DNA from: Amycolatopsis deserti
GTDB taxonomy: Bacteria > Actinomycetota > Actinomycetes > Mycobacteriales > Pseudonocardiaceae
DNA: 64,000 nt
NCBI RefSeq assembly: GCF_014653945.1
Contig: NZ_BNAU01000003.1
Span: forward strand, 62,001-126,000
Direction: 5' to 3'
Of the stretch, positions 49,180 to 58,165 are shown one piece after another. Made by a program: the position numbers and the translations under genes. Position 1 is the first letter of the stretch. Each line of letters opens with the position of its first letter. The notes under the pieces are model-generated. The model was not told the DNA's origin, searched no databases, and saw nothing but the letters and a program-made list of their open reading frames with translations.

Positions 49180-50200
49180 GCACCACCGCCTTGATGACCG
49201 AGTCGTCCTTCCCGGCGATGGTCAGGGCCTGCTCGACCTCGTCCAGGCCGAACCGGTGGGTGACCAGGCGGTCCAGGTCGACCTCGCCGCTCGCGGCCAG
49301 CGCGATCGCGGTCGGCCAGGTGTTGGCGTAGCGGAAGGTGCCGGTGACCTCCAGCTCGAAGTTCTGCACGTGCGCCAGCGGCAGCGGGATCTCGTCGCCG
49401 CCCATGCCGATCAGCACGACCCGGCCTGCGCGCGCCACCGTGCGGATGGCCTGCCCCGCCGCGGCCGGCACGCCCGAGCACTCGAGCAGCACGTCCGGCG
49501 TGAACCCGGCGTCGGCCAGATTCTCCCGGGACACGTCGATCGTGCCGGTGGCGCCCAGCTCCTCGGCCACCTCCAAGCGGCGCGGGTTGACGTCGGTGAC
49601 GACGACCTCGCTCGCGCCGAACGCCCGCGCGGTCTGGGTCGCGACCAGGCCGATCGGCCCGGCGCCGGTGATCAGCACGCGGCTGCCCGGCGCGATGCGG
49701 GACTTGCGGCTCGCCCACACGCCGACCGACAGCGGTTCGAGCAGGCCGGCCGCGTCGTCGCTGAGCGCGTCCGGCACCGGGTGCGCGAAGTCCTCGCGCA
49801 GCACGACGTACCCGCAGAACGCGCCGTCGATCGGCGGGGTGCCGAAGAACCGCATGCGCGGGCACAGGTTGTAGCGGCCGGCCTTGCACTCGCCGCACAC
49901 CGAGCACGGCACACCCGGTTCGAGGGCGACGCGGGCGCCGATCTCGTGCCGCCGCGCGTCGCTGCCGCGGGCCACCACCACGCCGCTGGGCTCGTGCCCG
50001 AGGACCAGCGGCTGCTCGACGACGAAGTCCCCGATGCGGCCGTGCTCGTAGTAGTGCACGTCGGAACCGCAGGTGCCGACGGAGGCGACCCGGATCAGCA
50101 CCTCGTCCGGCGCCGGCCGCGGCACCGGCCGCTCCTCGATCCGGATGTCGTGGATCCCGTACAGCACGGCGACCTTCATCGTCGCGGGCACATCACTCAC
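49172..50200 (-). CDS. Sorbitol/xylitol dehydrogenase-type zinc MDR enzyme
   Basis: A 342-aa dehydrogenase. GTCGSDVHYYEHGRIGDFVV, then LGHEPSGVVV (catalytic zinc) and CSVCGECKAGRYNLCPRM (structural zinc) are the polyol-dehydrogenase signature; the NAD motif is ITGAGPIGLVATQTARAFGA. It should oxidise a polyol (sorbitol, xylitol, arabitol) to a ketose. It sits between the two permeases and the DeoR/xylulokinase genes, so the imported substrate is probably a pentitol or hexitol. The coding region overlaps its upstream permease gene by eight bases. Confidence 0.94.
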   Translation of the reverse strand: MSDVPATMKVAVLYGIHDIRIEERPVPRPAPDEVLIRVASVGTCGSDVHYYEHGRIGDFVVEQPLVLGHEPSGVVVARGSDARRHEIGARVALEPGVPCSVCGECKAGRYNLCPRMRFFGTPPIDGAFCGYVVLREDFAHPVPDALSDDAAGLLEPLSVGVWASRKSRIAPGSRVLITGAGPIGLVATQTARAFGASEVVVTDVNPRRLEVAEELGATGTIDVSRENLADAGFTPDVLLECSGVPAAAGQAIRTVARAGRVVLIGMGGDEIPLPLAHVQNFELEVTGTFRYANTWPTAIALAASGEVDLDRLVTHRFGLDEVEQALTIAGKDDSVIKAVVRA

Positions 50201-51041
50201 CTGTCACGGCTCCCAGCGTCAGGCCGGTGACCAGCCACCGGCGCACGGCGAGACCGGCCACGATCATCGGCAACACCACAATAGTGCCGATGGCCGTGAG
50301 CTGGCCCCAGTCGATTCCCGTCTGCGTCACGAGCTGGTCGGCGGCGATCGGCAGGGTCTGCGAGTGCGGACCGCCGAACACCAGCGCGAACGCGTAGTCG
50401 TTCCAGGAGAACACCAGGCACAGCACGAAGGTGGTCACCAGGCCCGACTTGGTCAGCGGCAGCACGACGTACCAGAACGCCTGCCACCGCGTGCAGCCCG
50501 CGACCAGCGCGGACTCCTCCACCGAGGGCGGCACCTCGGCGAAGAACGCGCTCATCAGCCAGATCGCGAACGGCAGGTTGAACGTCAGGTACGCCAGGAT
50601 CAGCCCGGGGATGCTGTCGATCAGGTTCGCGCCGCGGAACAGCAGGAACAGCGGCAGCACCACGACCGCGATCGGCGCCATCCGGGTCGAGATGATCCAG
50701 AACGCGACGTGCTTCTTGGCCCGCATCCGGGTGCCGGCGAGCCCGTAGCCGGCCAGCGCGCCGATCGCGACCGCGAGCACCGAGGAGATGCCGGAGGCGA
50801 GCACGCTGTGCCAGATGTAGGGGCCGAGGTTGTTGGCGCCGGTGAACAGGCTGCGGTAGTTCTCCAGCGTGGGCTGGAACAGGAACTCCGGCTCCGCCGC
50901 CGTGACGTCCACATCGGACTTGAACGAGGACGCGACCATCCACACCAGCGGCACCAATGTCCACAGCAGACCGATGATCACCACCACGCGGACGCCCAGC
51001 CGGGCACGCAGCGGGGTGCGGTCGATGGCGCTCGTCGTCAT
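50193..51041 (-). CDS. ABC sugar/polyol transporter permease, MalG-type
   Basis: A 282-aa membrane protein with six hydrophobic segments. The EAA loop, which contacts the ATPase, is seen near PPSVEESALVAGCTRWQAFW. It begins with WTLVPLVWMVASSFK, typical for the carbohydrate uptake 1 (CUT1) family. The ATG (51039-51041) overlaps the stop of the first permease as ATGA. The predicted partner ATPase is not in this operon; a shared MsiK-type ATPase would be needed. Confidence 0.95.
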   Translation of the reverse strand: MTTSAIDRTPLRARLGVRVVVIIGLLWTLVPLVWMVASSFKSDVDVTAAEPEFLFQPTLENYRSLFTGANNLGPYIWHSVLASGISSVLAVAIGALAGYGLAGTRMRAKKHVAFWIISTRMAPIAVVVLPLFLLFRGANLIDSIPGLILAYLTFNLPFAIWLMSAFFAEVPPSVEESALVAGCTRWQAFWYVVLPLTKSGLVTTFVLCLVFSWNDYAFALVFGGPHSQTLPIAADQLVTQTGIDWGQLTAIGTIVVLPMIVAGLAVRRWLVTGLTLGAVTGE

Positions 51042-51958
51042 CGGGTCAGCCCCTTCCTGTCCAGTACCCGGACGAACGCCCGCGCGATGAGGATCGTCAC
51101 GACCAGCATGACGATCCCGATCACCGCGGCGTAGCCGAGGTCGAAGAAGCGGAAAGCCGTTTCGTAGAGCCGGATCGGCACAGTCTTGGTCGCGTCTGCG
51201 GGGCCGCCGTTGGTGGTGACGTTGATGATGTCGAAGTAGCGGATGGCGTCCATCGAGCGGATCAGCAACGCCACCATCAGCACGCCGGAGATCGAGGGCA
51301 GCAGGACGTGCCGGAAGCTCTGCCAGCCGTTCGCGCCGTCCAGCGCGGCCGCTTCGCGGATGCTCTGCGGCACCGAGGTCAGCCCGGCGAGCACGACCAG
51401 CGTGATCAGCGGCGTCCACTCCCAGACGTCCATCGCGACCACCGCGGCGAACGCGGACGTGCCGCTGCCGAGGATGTCGCCGTGGTAGCCGACCAGGCCG
51501 AGCAGCCAGGTGTAGAGGCCGAACGTGGAGTCGGTGAGGAACCGGCCGAGCAGGCCGACGATCACCGGCGCGACGAACATCGGCAGCAGGAACAGCGTCA
51601 GCAGCAGGTTGCGGGCGCGCATCAGCTTCCACAGGCACAGCGCGAACGCCAGGCCCAACAGCATCTCCAGGCCGACGGTCAGCACGAAGAACGCGATGGT
51701 GCGCAGCCACTGCGTCCACAGGTCGAGATCGGAGAACAGCCGCGCCCAGTAGGTGAGGCCGACGTTGTCGAACACCACCCCGCCGAGCAGGTGCACCCGC
51801 GAGAAGCTCATCGCGATGATCGTGACCAGCGGGATGACCGACAGCAGCGCGAGCAGGATCATGCCCGGCGTCATCATGAGGCCGTGGAAGCCGATCCGCT
51901 TGCGCGGCTTGGCGTTCCGGACGGGCGTCGTGGTGGGAGCGTCGAGTGTCGTGGTCAT
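51038..51958 (-). CDS. ABC sugar/polyol transporter permease, MalF-type
   Basis: A 306-aa membrane protein with six hydrophobic segments and the EAA loop SVPQSIREAAALDGANGWQS. Family features include GMILLALLSVIPLVTIIAMS at the first helix and NVTTNGGPADATKTVPIRLY between the last helices. The ATG at 51958 shares its A with the stop of the binding-protein gene (TGATG); a GTG at 51970 is a weaker option. Confidence 0.95.
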   Translation of the reverse strand: MTTTLDAPTTTPVRNAKPRKRIGFHGLMMTPGMILLALLSVIPLVTIIAMSFSRVHLLGGVVFDNVGLTYWARLFSDLDLWTQWLRTIAFFVLTVGLEMLLGLAFALCLWKLMRARNLLLTLFLLPMFVAPVIVGLLGRFLTDSTFGLYTWLLGLVGYHGDILGSGTSAFAAVVAMDVWEWTPLITLVVLAGLTSVPQSIREAAALDGANGWQSFRHVLLPSISGVLMVALLIRSMDAIRYFDIINVTTNGGPADATKTVPIRLYETAFRFFDLGYAAVIGIVMLVVTILIARAFVRVLDRKGLTR

Positions 51959-53418
51959 CAGGCCGCCCACCCCCGTGCCGTGATCCGGTCGATCTTCGTC
52001 GCCGCGTCGCGCATCGTCTCGGCGGGCGAGGTGTCACCGGCGAGCATTTTGGACAGTTGCGTGTAGACGGCGGTGTCGCACTCGTTCCACATCGGGATCT
52101 TCGGCCGCAGCCCGATGTTCTCCGGCTGCCACGCGGTCGCCACGGCGGGCGCGGCGAGGATGTTCGGCATCGCGGACGGCCGGTGCTCGGCGGCCTTCAC
52201 CTCGGGCAGGTCGTAGACGGACTGGCGGGTCGGGGTGCCACCGCCGGCTTCGCTCTTCAGGTTGGCCAGCTGGGTCTGCGTCGAGGTCGCCCACAGCACG
52301 AACAGCCACGCGGCCATGCGCTCGTTGGGCTGGGTGTTGCCGTTGATGCCGATGCCGCAGCCGCCGTAGTGGTTGGCGGAGCGGACCGGCCCGCGCGGCA
52401 GCGGCGCGTAGCCGAAGCGGCCCGGCATGGCCTTCTCGTTGGCGGCGGCGTACTCGTGCCAGTTGACGCACATCGCGATGCGGCCCGAGCTGAGCGCCGG
52501 GGCCAGGCCGTTCCAGTCCCAGGTCTTCGACGACGGGTCGGCGATCGACAGGAGCCGCTGGTAGAACTCGGCGGCGGCGATCGCGGCGTCGCTGCCGAGG
52601 CGGCAGGGGCCGGGGTCGGTGGCGCCGTACAGGCCGATCTCGGTGCCGTGGTCGAAGTAGTCGCCGCCGTAGGACCACAGCACGTTGGAGAAGTCGCACA
52701 TCAGCGAGTCGTGCTGCTTGGCCTGGTGACCGGTGCCGTAGGCGACCTCGTCGGCGTTGTCGGTGAACCACTTGGCGATCCGCAGGTACTCGTCCCAGGT
52801 CCGGTCGAGGCCGGGGGTCGGGTCGAAGCCGAGGTCGTCGGCCATCCGCGCGCCGTACTTGTCGAACAGGTCGGCGCGGTACTGCCAGATCATCGTCGGG
52901 CAGTCGTAGGGGACGGCGAAGATCTTGTCCCGGTCGCCGAACCGGCCGGCGGCGTCGAGCTGGGTCGGGATGAAGTCGTCCCAGCCGGTGAACTCGGGCA
53001 GACCGGGCTGCGCGGCGAGCTCCCGCAGGTCGACCAGGCCCTTCGAGTAGGGCGCGAGCACCTGGTAGGGGTCGGCGTAGATCACGTGGTACTGCGATTC
53101 GCCGCCGGCCAGGTCGAGGGCGACCTTCTGGACCAGGGCGGACAGCTCCAGCGTGACGATGTTGACGTTGATGCCGGTCAGGTCGGTGAACGGCTTGAGG
53201 TTCGCCGCGATGGCCGCGGTGGGCGCGGTGTTCTCCGAGATGAGGTTGATGGTGGCGCCGGCGAACTGGCGCCAGCGGTCGTCGGTGGCGATCCGTGGCG
53301 CGTCCTGGCGGGCTCCGCAGGCGCCGAGCAGGCCGCCGGTGGCGAGGGCCGCGCCGCCCGCCAGCGCTCCTCTGAGCACCGACCGCCGCGCGACGCCCCT
53401 GGGGGGCGCTCCCGTCAT
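51958..53418 (-). CDS. ABC polyol/sugar-binding lipoprotein
   Basis: A 486-aa extracellular solute-binding protein (family 1). An N-terminal twin-arginine-like ARRSVLRG, a hydrophobic stretch and the lipobox LLGACGAR predict a Tat-exported lipoprotein anchored at Cys34. The mature part has typical binding-protein blocks such as WRQFAGATINLISENTAPTA and YGGCGIGINGNTQPNERMAA. It is the first gene of the operon, with GGAGG seven bases before the ATG. The length of mature protein resembles mannitol/sorbitol-binding SmoE-type proteins. Confidence 0.94.
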   Translation of the reverse strand: MTGAPPRGVARRSVLRGALAGGAALATGGLLGACGARQDAPRIATDDRWRQFAGATINLISENTAPTAAIAANLKPFTDLTGINVNIVTLELSALVQKVALDLAGGESQYHVIYADPYQVLAPYSKGLVDLRELAAQPGLPEFTGWDDFIPTQLDAAGRFGDRDKIFAVPYDCPTMIWQYRADLFDKYGARMADDLGFDPTPGLDRTWDEYLRIAKWFTDNADEVAYGTGHQAKQHDSLMCDFSNVLWSYGGDYFDHGTEIGLYGATDPGPCRLGSDAAIAAAEFYQRLLSIADPSSKTWDWNGLAPALSSGRIAMCVNWHEYAAANEKAMPGRFGYAPLPRGPVRSANHYGGCGIGINGNTQPNERMAAWLFVLWATSTQTQLANLKSEAGGGTPTRQSVYDLPEVKAAEHRPSAMPNILAAPAVATAWQPENIGLRPKIPMWNECDTAVYTQLSKMLAGDTSPAETMRDAATKIDRITARGWAA

Positions 53419-53498
53419 TGGGTTCCTCCGTAGTTGGTGGGGACGCCCACTTATTTACCAGAGGAAGACCGGCTTGTTAACACATAACTCGATAAGTT
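53419..53498 (-). promoter_or_regulatory. AT-rich upstream region of the polyol operon
   Basis: This 80-base interval between the binding-protein gene and nnr is much more AT-rich than its surroundings. It contains GTTAAC and AACTTATCGAGTT (an AACT/AGTT dyad), suitable for a promoter and DeoR operator. Exact boxes were not assigned. Confidence 0.4.
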
Positions 53499-54941
53499 TT
53501 ACTCAAAGAGCCCCACGCGGAGCGTCCGTACCGCCTGCGGGATCGCGGCGAGGATGCCCGACGCCGACACCGGCACCCCGCGCGCCGCGAGGTCCCCGGC
53601 CAGCGAGTGCACGTACGCCGCGCATCCGGCGGCCAGCCACGGGTCCAGCCCGCTCGCCAGGAGCGAGCCGATCAAGCCGGACAGCACGTCGCCCGAACCG
53701 GCCGTCGCCAGCCACGAGCCGCGGGCGACGTTGACCAGCAGGCGGCCGTCCGGGTCGGCGACGATCGTGACGTTGCCCTTGAGCAGCACGACCGCGTCGT
53801 ACTTGGCCGCGGCCTCCCGCACCGACGCGACCCGGTCCTCGCCCGGCGGCCGGCCCATCAGGCGTTCGAACTCGCCCGCGTGCGGGGTCAGCACCAGCGG
53901 CGTGCCCGGGTCGCGGGCGTCCAGCACGTCCGGGCGGTGGGCCATCAGCGTGGTCGCGTCGGCGTCCGCACACACCGGGACCCCGGCGCCCAGCACGTGG
54001 GTGAGCACCTCGCGGCCCTCACTCCCGGTGCCGATCCCCGGCCCGACCACCCAGGCCTGCACGCGCCCGGCGTCGGTCACCGAACCGGTCGCCACGACCT
54101 CCGGCCACCGCGAGCGCACGACATCGGCCGCCGGGCCGGCGTAGCGCACCATGCCGGAGGTCGCGAGCACCGCGGAACCGGTGGCGAGCACCGCCGCGCC
54201 GGGGTAGGTCGCCGAGCCGGCCGCGATGCCCGTCACGCCCTGGCTGTACTTGTTGTCCTCCGGCCCCGGCACCGGCCACGCGCGGCCCACGTCGGCGGCG
54301 TCCAGCTGCCGCAGGTCCGGGTCGTCCAGGTCGAGTCCGATGTCGACCAGCTCGACCCGGCCGCAGCGCGCCGGGTTGAGGACGTGCACCGGTTTGCGTG
54401 CGCCGAAGGTCACCGTCCGCGTGGCCGTGACCGCCGCGCCCGGCACCGCCCCGGTGTCCGGCTCGACGCCACTGGGCAGGTCGACCGCCAGCACCGGCGC
54501 GTGGACGTGCTCGACCAGCGCCGCCGCGTCCGGGCGGAGGCCGCCGTGCGCTGACAGGCCGACGATGCCGTCGATCACCAGGTCCGCGGTTTGGAGCACG
54601 GCCGGGCCGTCCTCGGCGGAGACCACGCGGCCCTTCGCCCGCCGCAGCGCGGCCAGCCCGGCGGCGTGCGCCTTCTCGGGCTTGAGCAGGATCGCGGTGA
54701 CGCTCACATTGCGGCGCCGCAGGAACGCACCCGCCCACAGCGCGTCACCGCCGTTGTTGCCCGCGCCGACGAGCAGCGCGACCCGGCGTCCGGACACCCG
54801 CCCGGTGTGCTCGGCCAGCATCTCGGCCGCGTGCACGGCGACCGCGAACGCGGCCTTGTGCATCAACGCGCCTTCCGGCGTGACGGCCAGCAGCCGCTCT
54901 TCGGCCGCGCGAATTCGTTCGGTGGTCCAAATGCCTCGCAT
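53499..54941 (-). CDS. nnr: Bifunctional NAD(P)HX epimerase/ADP-dependent dehydratase
   Basis: A 480-aa fusion for repair of hydrated NAD(P)H. Residues 1-215 are the epimerase (VALLVGAGNNGGDALWAGAF and AVDLPSGVEPDTG); residues 220-480 are the ribokinase-like dehydratase (KYSQGVTGIAAGSATYPGAA, TPHAGEFERLMG and the ATP-site TAGSGDVLSGLIGSLLASGL). It corresponds to Rv3433c, which also lies between alr and glmS. The polyol operon follows in the same direction after about 80 bases with its own probable promoter. Confidence 0.96.
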   Translation of the reverse strand: MRGIWTTERIRAAEERLLAVTPEGALMHKAAFAVAVHAAEMLAEHTGRVSGRRVALLVGAGNNGGDALWAGAFLRRRNVSVTAILLKPEKAHAAGLAALRRAKGRVVSAEDGPAVLQTADLVIDGIVGLSAHGGLRPDAAALVEHVHAPVLAVDLPSGVEPDTGAVPGAAVTATRTVTFGARKPVHVLNPARCGRVELVDIGLDLDDPDLRQLDAADVGRAWPVPGPEDNKYSQGVTGIAAGSATYPGAAVLATGSAVLATSGMVRYAGPAADVVRSRWPEVVATGSVTDAGRVQAWVVGPGIGTGSEGREVLTHVLGAGVPVCADADATTLMAHRPDVLDARDPGTPLVLTPHAGEFERLMGRPPGEDRVASVREAAAKYDAVVLLKGNVTIVADPDGRLLVNVARGSWLATAGSGDVLSGLIGSLLASGLDPWLAAGCAAYVHSLAGDLAARGVPVSASGILAAIPQAVRTLRVGLFE

Positions 54942-55006
54942 CAGTCGAGGCTAGCGGCGCGGAGCGCCTCCGTTGAGGGTGGCGGAGGGGAAGCGGCTGG
55001 CCCTGT

Positions 55007-56869
55007 CTACTCCACGGTCACCGACTTCGCCAGGTTGCGCGGCTTGTCCACGTCGTATCCACGCGAGCGGGCGATCTCGGCCGAGAGCACCTGCAGCGGC
55101 ACCGTCGACACCAGCGGCTGGAGCAGCGTCGGCACCGCCGGTACCTCGATCAACTCGTCGGCGAACGGGCGCACGGTGTCGTCGCCCTCCTCGGCGATCA
55201 CGATCGTGCGCGCGCCGCGGGCCTGGATCTCGCTGATGTTGGACACCAGCTTGGCGTGCAGCACCGCGCGGCCCTTCGGCGAGGGCATCACGACGACGAC
55301 CGGCAGGCCCTCCTCGATCAGCGCGATCGGGCCGTGCTTCAGCTCGCCGGCGGCGAAGGCCTCGGCGTGCATGTACGCCAGCTCCTTGAGCTTGAGCGCA
55401 CCCTCCAGCGCGACCGGGTAGCCGACGTGCCTGCCCAGGAACAGCACGGCCTTCGAGTCGGCGATGCCGCGGCTGAGCGCGCGCACCTGGTCCACAGTGG
55501 ACAGCACCTTGTGCACGGCGGCCGGCATGGCCTCCAGCTCGGCGAACTCGCGCGCGACCTCGTCCGGGTACTTGGTGCCGCGGGCCTGCGCGAGCGCGAG
55601 GCCGACGAGGTAGTTCGCCGCGATCTGCGACAGGAACGTCTTCGTCGCCGCGACCCCGACCTCGGGCCCGGCGTGCGTGTAGAGCACGGCGTCGGACTCG
55701 CGCGGGATCTGCGCGCCGTTGGTGTTGCAGACGGCCAGCACGCGGGCCTTCTGGTCGCGGGCGTGGCGGATCGCCTCGAGCGTGTCGGCGGTCTCCCCGG
55801 ACTGCGACACCGCGACGACCAGGGTGTCCCGGTCCAGCACCGGGTCGCGGTAGCGGAACTCGCTGGCCAGCTCGACCTCGACCGGCAGGCGGCACCAGTG
55901 CTCGATCGCGTACTTGGCGACCAGGCCGGAGTGGTAGGCCGAACCGCAGGCCACCACGAACACCTTGTCGACCTCGCGCAGGTCCTGGTCGGACAGGCGC
56001 TGCTCGTCGAGGACGATGCGGCCGCGGTCGAAGTGCCCGCGCAGCGTGTTCGCCAGCGCCTCCGGCTGCTCCTCGATCTCCTTGAGCATGAAGTACTCGT
56101 GGCCGCCCTTCTCGGCGGCGGAGAGGTCCCAGTTGACCGTGAACGGCTTGCCCTGCGCGGGCTCGCCGGCGAAGTCGGAGATGTCGTAGCCCTCGCGGGT
56201 GATGACCACGACCTGGTCCTGCCCCAGCTCGACGGCCTCGCGGGTGTGCTCGATGAAGGCCGACACGTCGGAGGCGACGAAGTGCTCGCCCTCGCCGACC
56301 CCCACGACGAGCGGGGACGACCGCCGCGCGGCGACGATCATGTCCGGCTGGTCGGCGTGGGTGACGACCAGGGTGAACGCACCTTCGAGGCGGCGGCACA
56401 CGGCCCGGACGCTGGCCGGCAGGTCACCGGCGGTGGGGCCGTCGGCGTAGGCGCGGGCCACCAGGTGGGCGGCGGTCTCGGTGTCGGTGTCGCTGGTCAT
56501 CTCGACACCGTCGGCCTCCAGCTCCGCGCGCAGGGCGGCGAAGTTCTCGATGATGCCGTTGTGCACGACGGCGACGCGCTGCGAGGCGTCCCGGTGCGGG
56601 TGCGAGTTGCGGTCGATGGGGGCGCCGTGGGTGGCCCAGCGGGTGTGGCCCATGCCCGCGGTGCCGGCGAACCGGTCCAGGCCGTGTTCGGCGAGCGCGC
56701 CCTCCAGGTTGGCCAGTCGGCCCGCCTTGCGTTCGACGGTCAGCTCGCCGGCGCCGTCCAGCACGGCCACCCCGGCCGAGTCATAGCCTCGGTACTCCAT
56801 CCGGCGCAGCCCGCCGAGCACGACGTCCAGCGCCTGCCGGTGACCGACATATCCCACGATTCCGCACAC
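55007..56869 (-). CDS. glmS: Glutamine-fructose-6-phosphate aminotransferase
   Basis: A 620-aa enzyme producing glucosamine-6-phosphate for peptidoglycan. The N-terminal nucleophile Cys2 is exposed by the start MCGIVGYVGHRQALDVVLGG; glutaminase residues continue with GMGHTRWATHGAP. Two SIS domains lie at about 290-430 (VVACGSAYHSG) and 460-600 (FLGRHVGYPVALEGALKLKE), and the C-terminus ends KPRNLAKSVTVE as in the family. No glmS ribozyme-like leader is expected in actinomycetes and none was recognised. It diverges from an alpha/beta hydrolase gene. Confidence 0.98.
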   Translation of the reverse strand: MCGIVGYVGHRQALDVVLGGLRRMEYRGYDSAGVAVLDGAGELTVERKAGRLANLEGALAEHGLDRFAGTAGMGHTRWATHGAPIDRNSHPHRDASQRVAVVHNGIIENFAALRAELEADGVEMTSDTDTETAAHLVARAYADGPTAGDLPASVRAVCRRLEGAFTLVVTHADQPDMIVAARRSSPLVVGVGEGEHFVASDVSAFIEHTREAVELGQDQVVVITREGYDISDFAGEPAQGKPFTVNWDLSAAEKGGHEYFMLKEIEEQPEALANTLRGHFDRGRIVLDEQRLSDQDLREVDKVFVVACGSAYHSGLVAKYAIEHWCRLPVEVELASEFRYRDPVLDRDTLVVAVSQSGETADTLEAIRHARDQKARVLAVCNTNGAQIPRESDAVLYTHAGPEVGVAATKTFLSQIAANYLVGLALAQARGTKYPDEVAREFAELEAMPAAVHKVLSTVDQVRALSRGIADSKAVLFLGRHVGYPVALEGALKLKELAYMHAEAFAAGELKHGPIALIEEGLPVVVVMPSPKGRAVLHAKLVSNISEIQARGARTIVIAEEGDDTVRPFADELIEVPAVPTLLQPLVSTVPLQVLSAEIARSRGYDVDKPRNLAKSVTVE

Positions 56870-56990
56870 CCCACCAGCCTAACGAGGGATGCGGTGTGCG
56901 CTCCCCCGGCTCATCTCCACCTCGGTGAAACCGCGCTTCCGATGGATGTTGCGCGGCCGTGCCGGGGCGGGCTGCCCTAAGCTCTCGACC

Positions 56991-57806
56991 ATGGTCAGCA
57001 AGCCCAAGGAGCTGCTCGAAGAGCTGTCGCACGCGGGACCGCACGAGGTGCTGCGGGGCAACCTCGCGCTCGCCGGATTGCCCGGTGTGGTCTTCACCCC
57101 ACGAAGCGGCCTCGGGCTGCCGGCCGTCGCGTTCGGCCACGGGTGGCTGCAGCCGCCCGGGCGCTACCGCGGGTTGTTGAGTCACCTGGCGAGCTGGGGC
57201 ATCGTGGCCGCGGCGCCCGCGACGCAGCTGGGTCCGCTGCCGTCGCACCGCCTGCTGGCCGCCGACCTGCGCGCGACGCTCGACGTGGTGACCGGCGTGC
57301 GGCTCGGCCCGGACGCGATCAGCGTGGACCCGGGCCGGCTGGGGCTGGCGGGGCACTCGACGGGTGGCGGGTCGGCGGTGCTGGCTGCTGCGGGTCCCGG
57401 TGAGGTGCGCGGGGTGGCGACGTTCGCCGCGGCGCAGACGCTGCCGTCCGCGAGCGCGGCCGCGGTGCGCGTGACGGCACCGGGCCTGCACCTGGCCGCG
57501 GACGGCGACCTGGTGGCCCCGGCGGGCGGCAACGCGGAGGCGATAGCGAAGGCCTGGGGCGGGCCGGTCCAGTACCGAAAGGTCGACAAGTCGACTCACC
57601 TCGCGCTGACCGAGGGCGGCCACTGGAGCCAGCGCTTGCTGCACGGAAAGCCGAACCACCGGACGCAGATGCTGGTGAGGGCCCTGTTCACGGCGTTCTT
57701 CCTGACGCACCTGACGGGGACGGACAAGTACCGCGGGGTCCTGGAGGCGGACGCGAAGCGCGCGGCGATCGACTTCGAGCGCGAGGCGTTGCCGGCAGCT
57801 GCTTAG
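56991..57806 (+). CDS. Alpha/beta hydrolase, chlorophyllase/dienelactone hydrolase-like
   Basis: A 271-aa cytoplasmic protein with AVAFGHGWLQPPGRYRGLLS, the nucleophile elbow LAGHSTGGGSAVLAAAGPG, DGDLVAPAGG as the probable acid region and a catalytic His in STHLALTEGGHWSQ. This pattern occurs in esterase-like hydrolases conserved next to glmS in many actinomycetes; the substrate is unknown. The ATG at 56991 is used; the frame is open from 56889. It is followed by a long repeat-rich non-coding region. Confidence 0.9.
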   Translation: MVSKPKELLEELSHAGPHEVLRGNLALAGLPGVVFTPRSGLGLPAVAFGHGWLQPPGRYRGLLSHLASWGIVAAAPATQLGPLPSHRLLAADLRATLDVVTGVRLGPDAISVDPGRLGLAGHSTGGGSAVLAAAGPGEVRGVATFAAAQTLPSASAAAVRVTAPGLHLAADGDLVAPAGGNAEAIAKAWGGPVQYRKVDKSTHLALTEGGHWSQRLLHGKPNHRTQMLVRALFTAFFLTHLTGTDKYRGVLEADAKRAAIDFEREALPAAA

Positions 57807-58165
57807 GCGGGTTTGCCGGCGGGCCGCGCCGGTCCCGGCGGGCTGCTGGTCCCGGCAGGGCGGCCGGCCCCGGCGGGGCGTCCCGGCAGGGCGGCCCATC
57901 CCGGCAGGGCGGCCGGCCCCGGCAGCGCAGCCGATCCCGGCGGGCGGCTGGTCCAGCAGGTACCGCAGCACGGCGGCCCCCGCCGGCGAGCCCCGACCGC
58001 CCCGCCCGACGGCGGAGGCGAGCCAGCCCCGCATCCCGACTCCGGGCCCCGACGCCGCCACCACCCCGGCAGGCGAGCCGGCCGCCCCGCCCCGCGGCGC
58101 GTGAGCCAGCGTTCGCGCCCGCCGCCGATCCGCCAGCCGCCCACACGACAGCGGCTACCCGGCTG
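57807..58165. repeat. GC-rich short-repeat region
   Basis: The 15-mer CCCGGCAGGGCGGCC occurs at 57851-57865, 57882-57896 and 57900-57914, with degenerate copies around it. No credible gene was found; frames give Gly/Pro/Arg/Ala low-complexity peptides. It may be a degraded gene or an expanded short repeat. Confidence 0.65.

Noticed and set aside
54950-55006. Possible tRNA or small RNA between nnr and glmS
   Set aside because: No cloverleaf or T-loop sequence was found, and the interval is only 65 bases.
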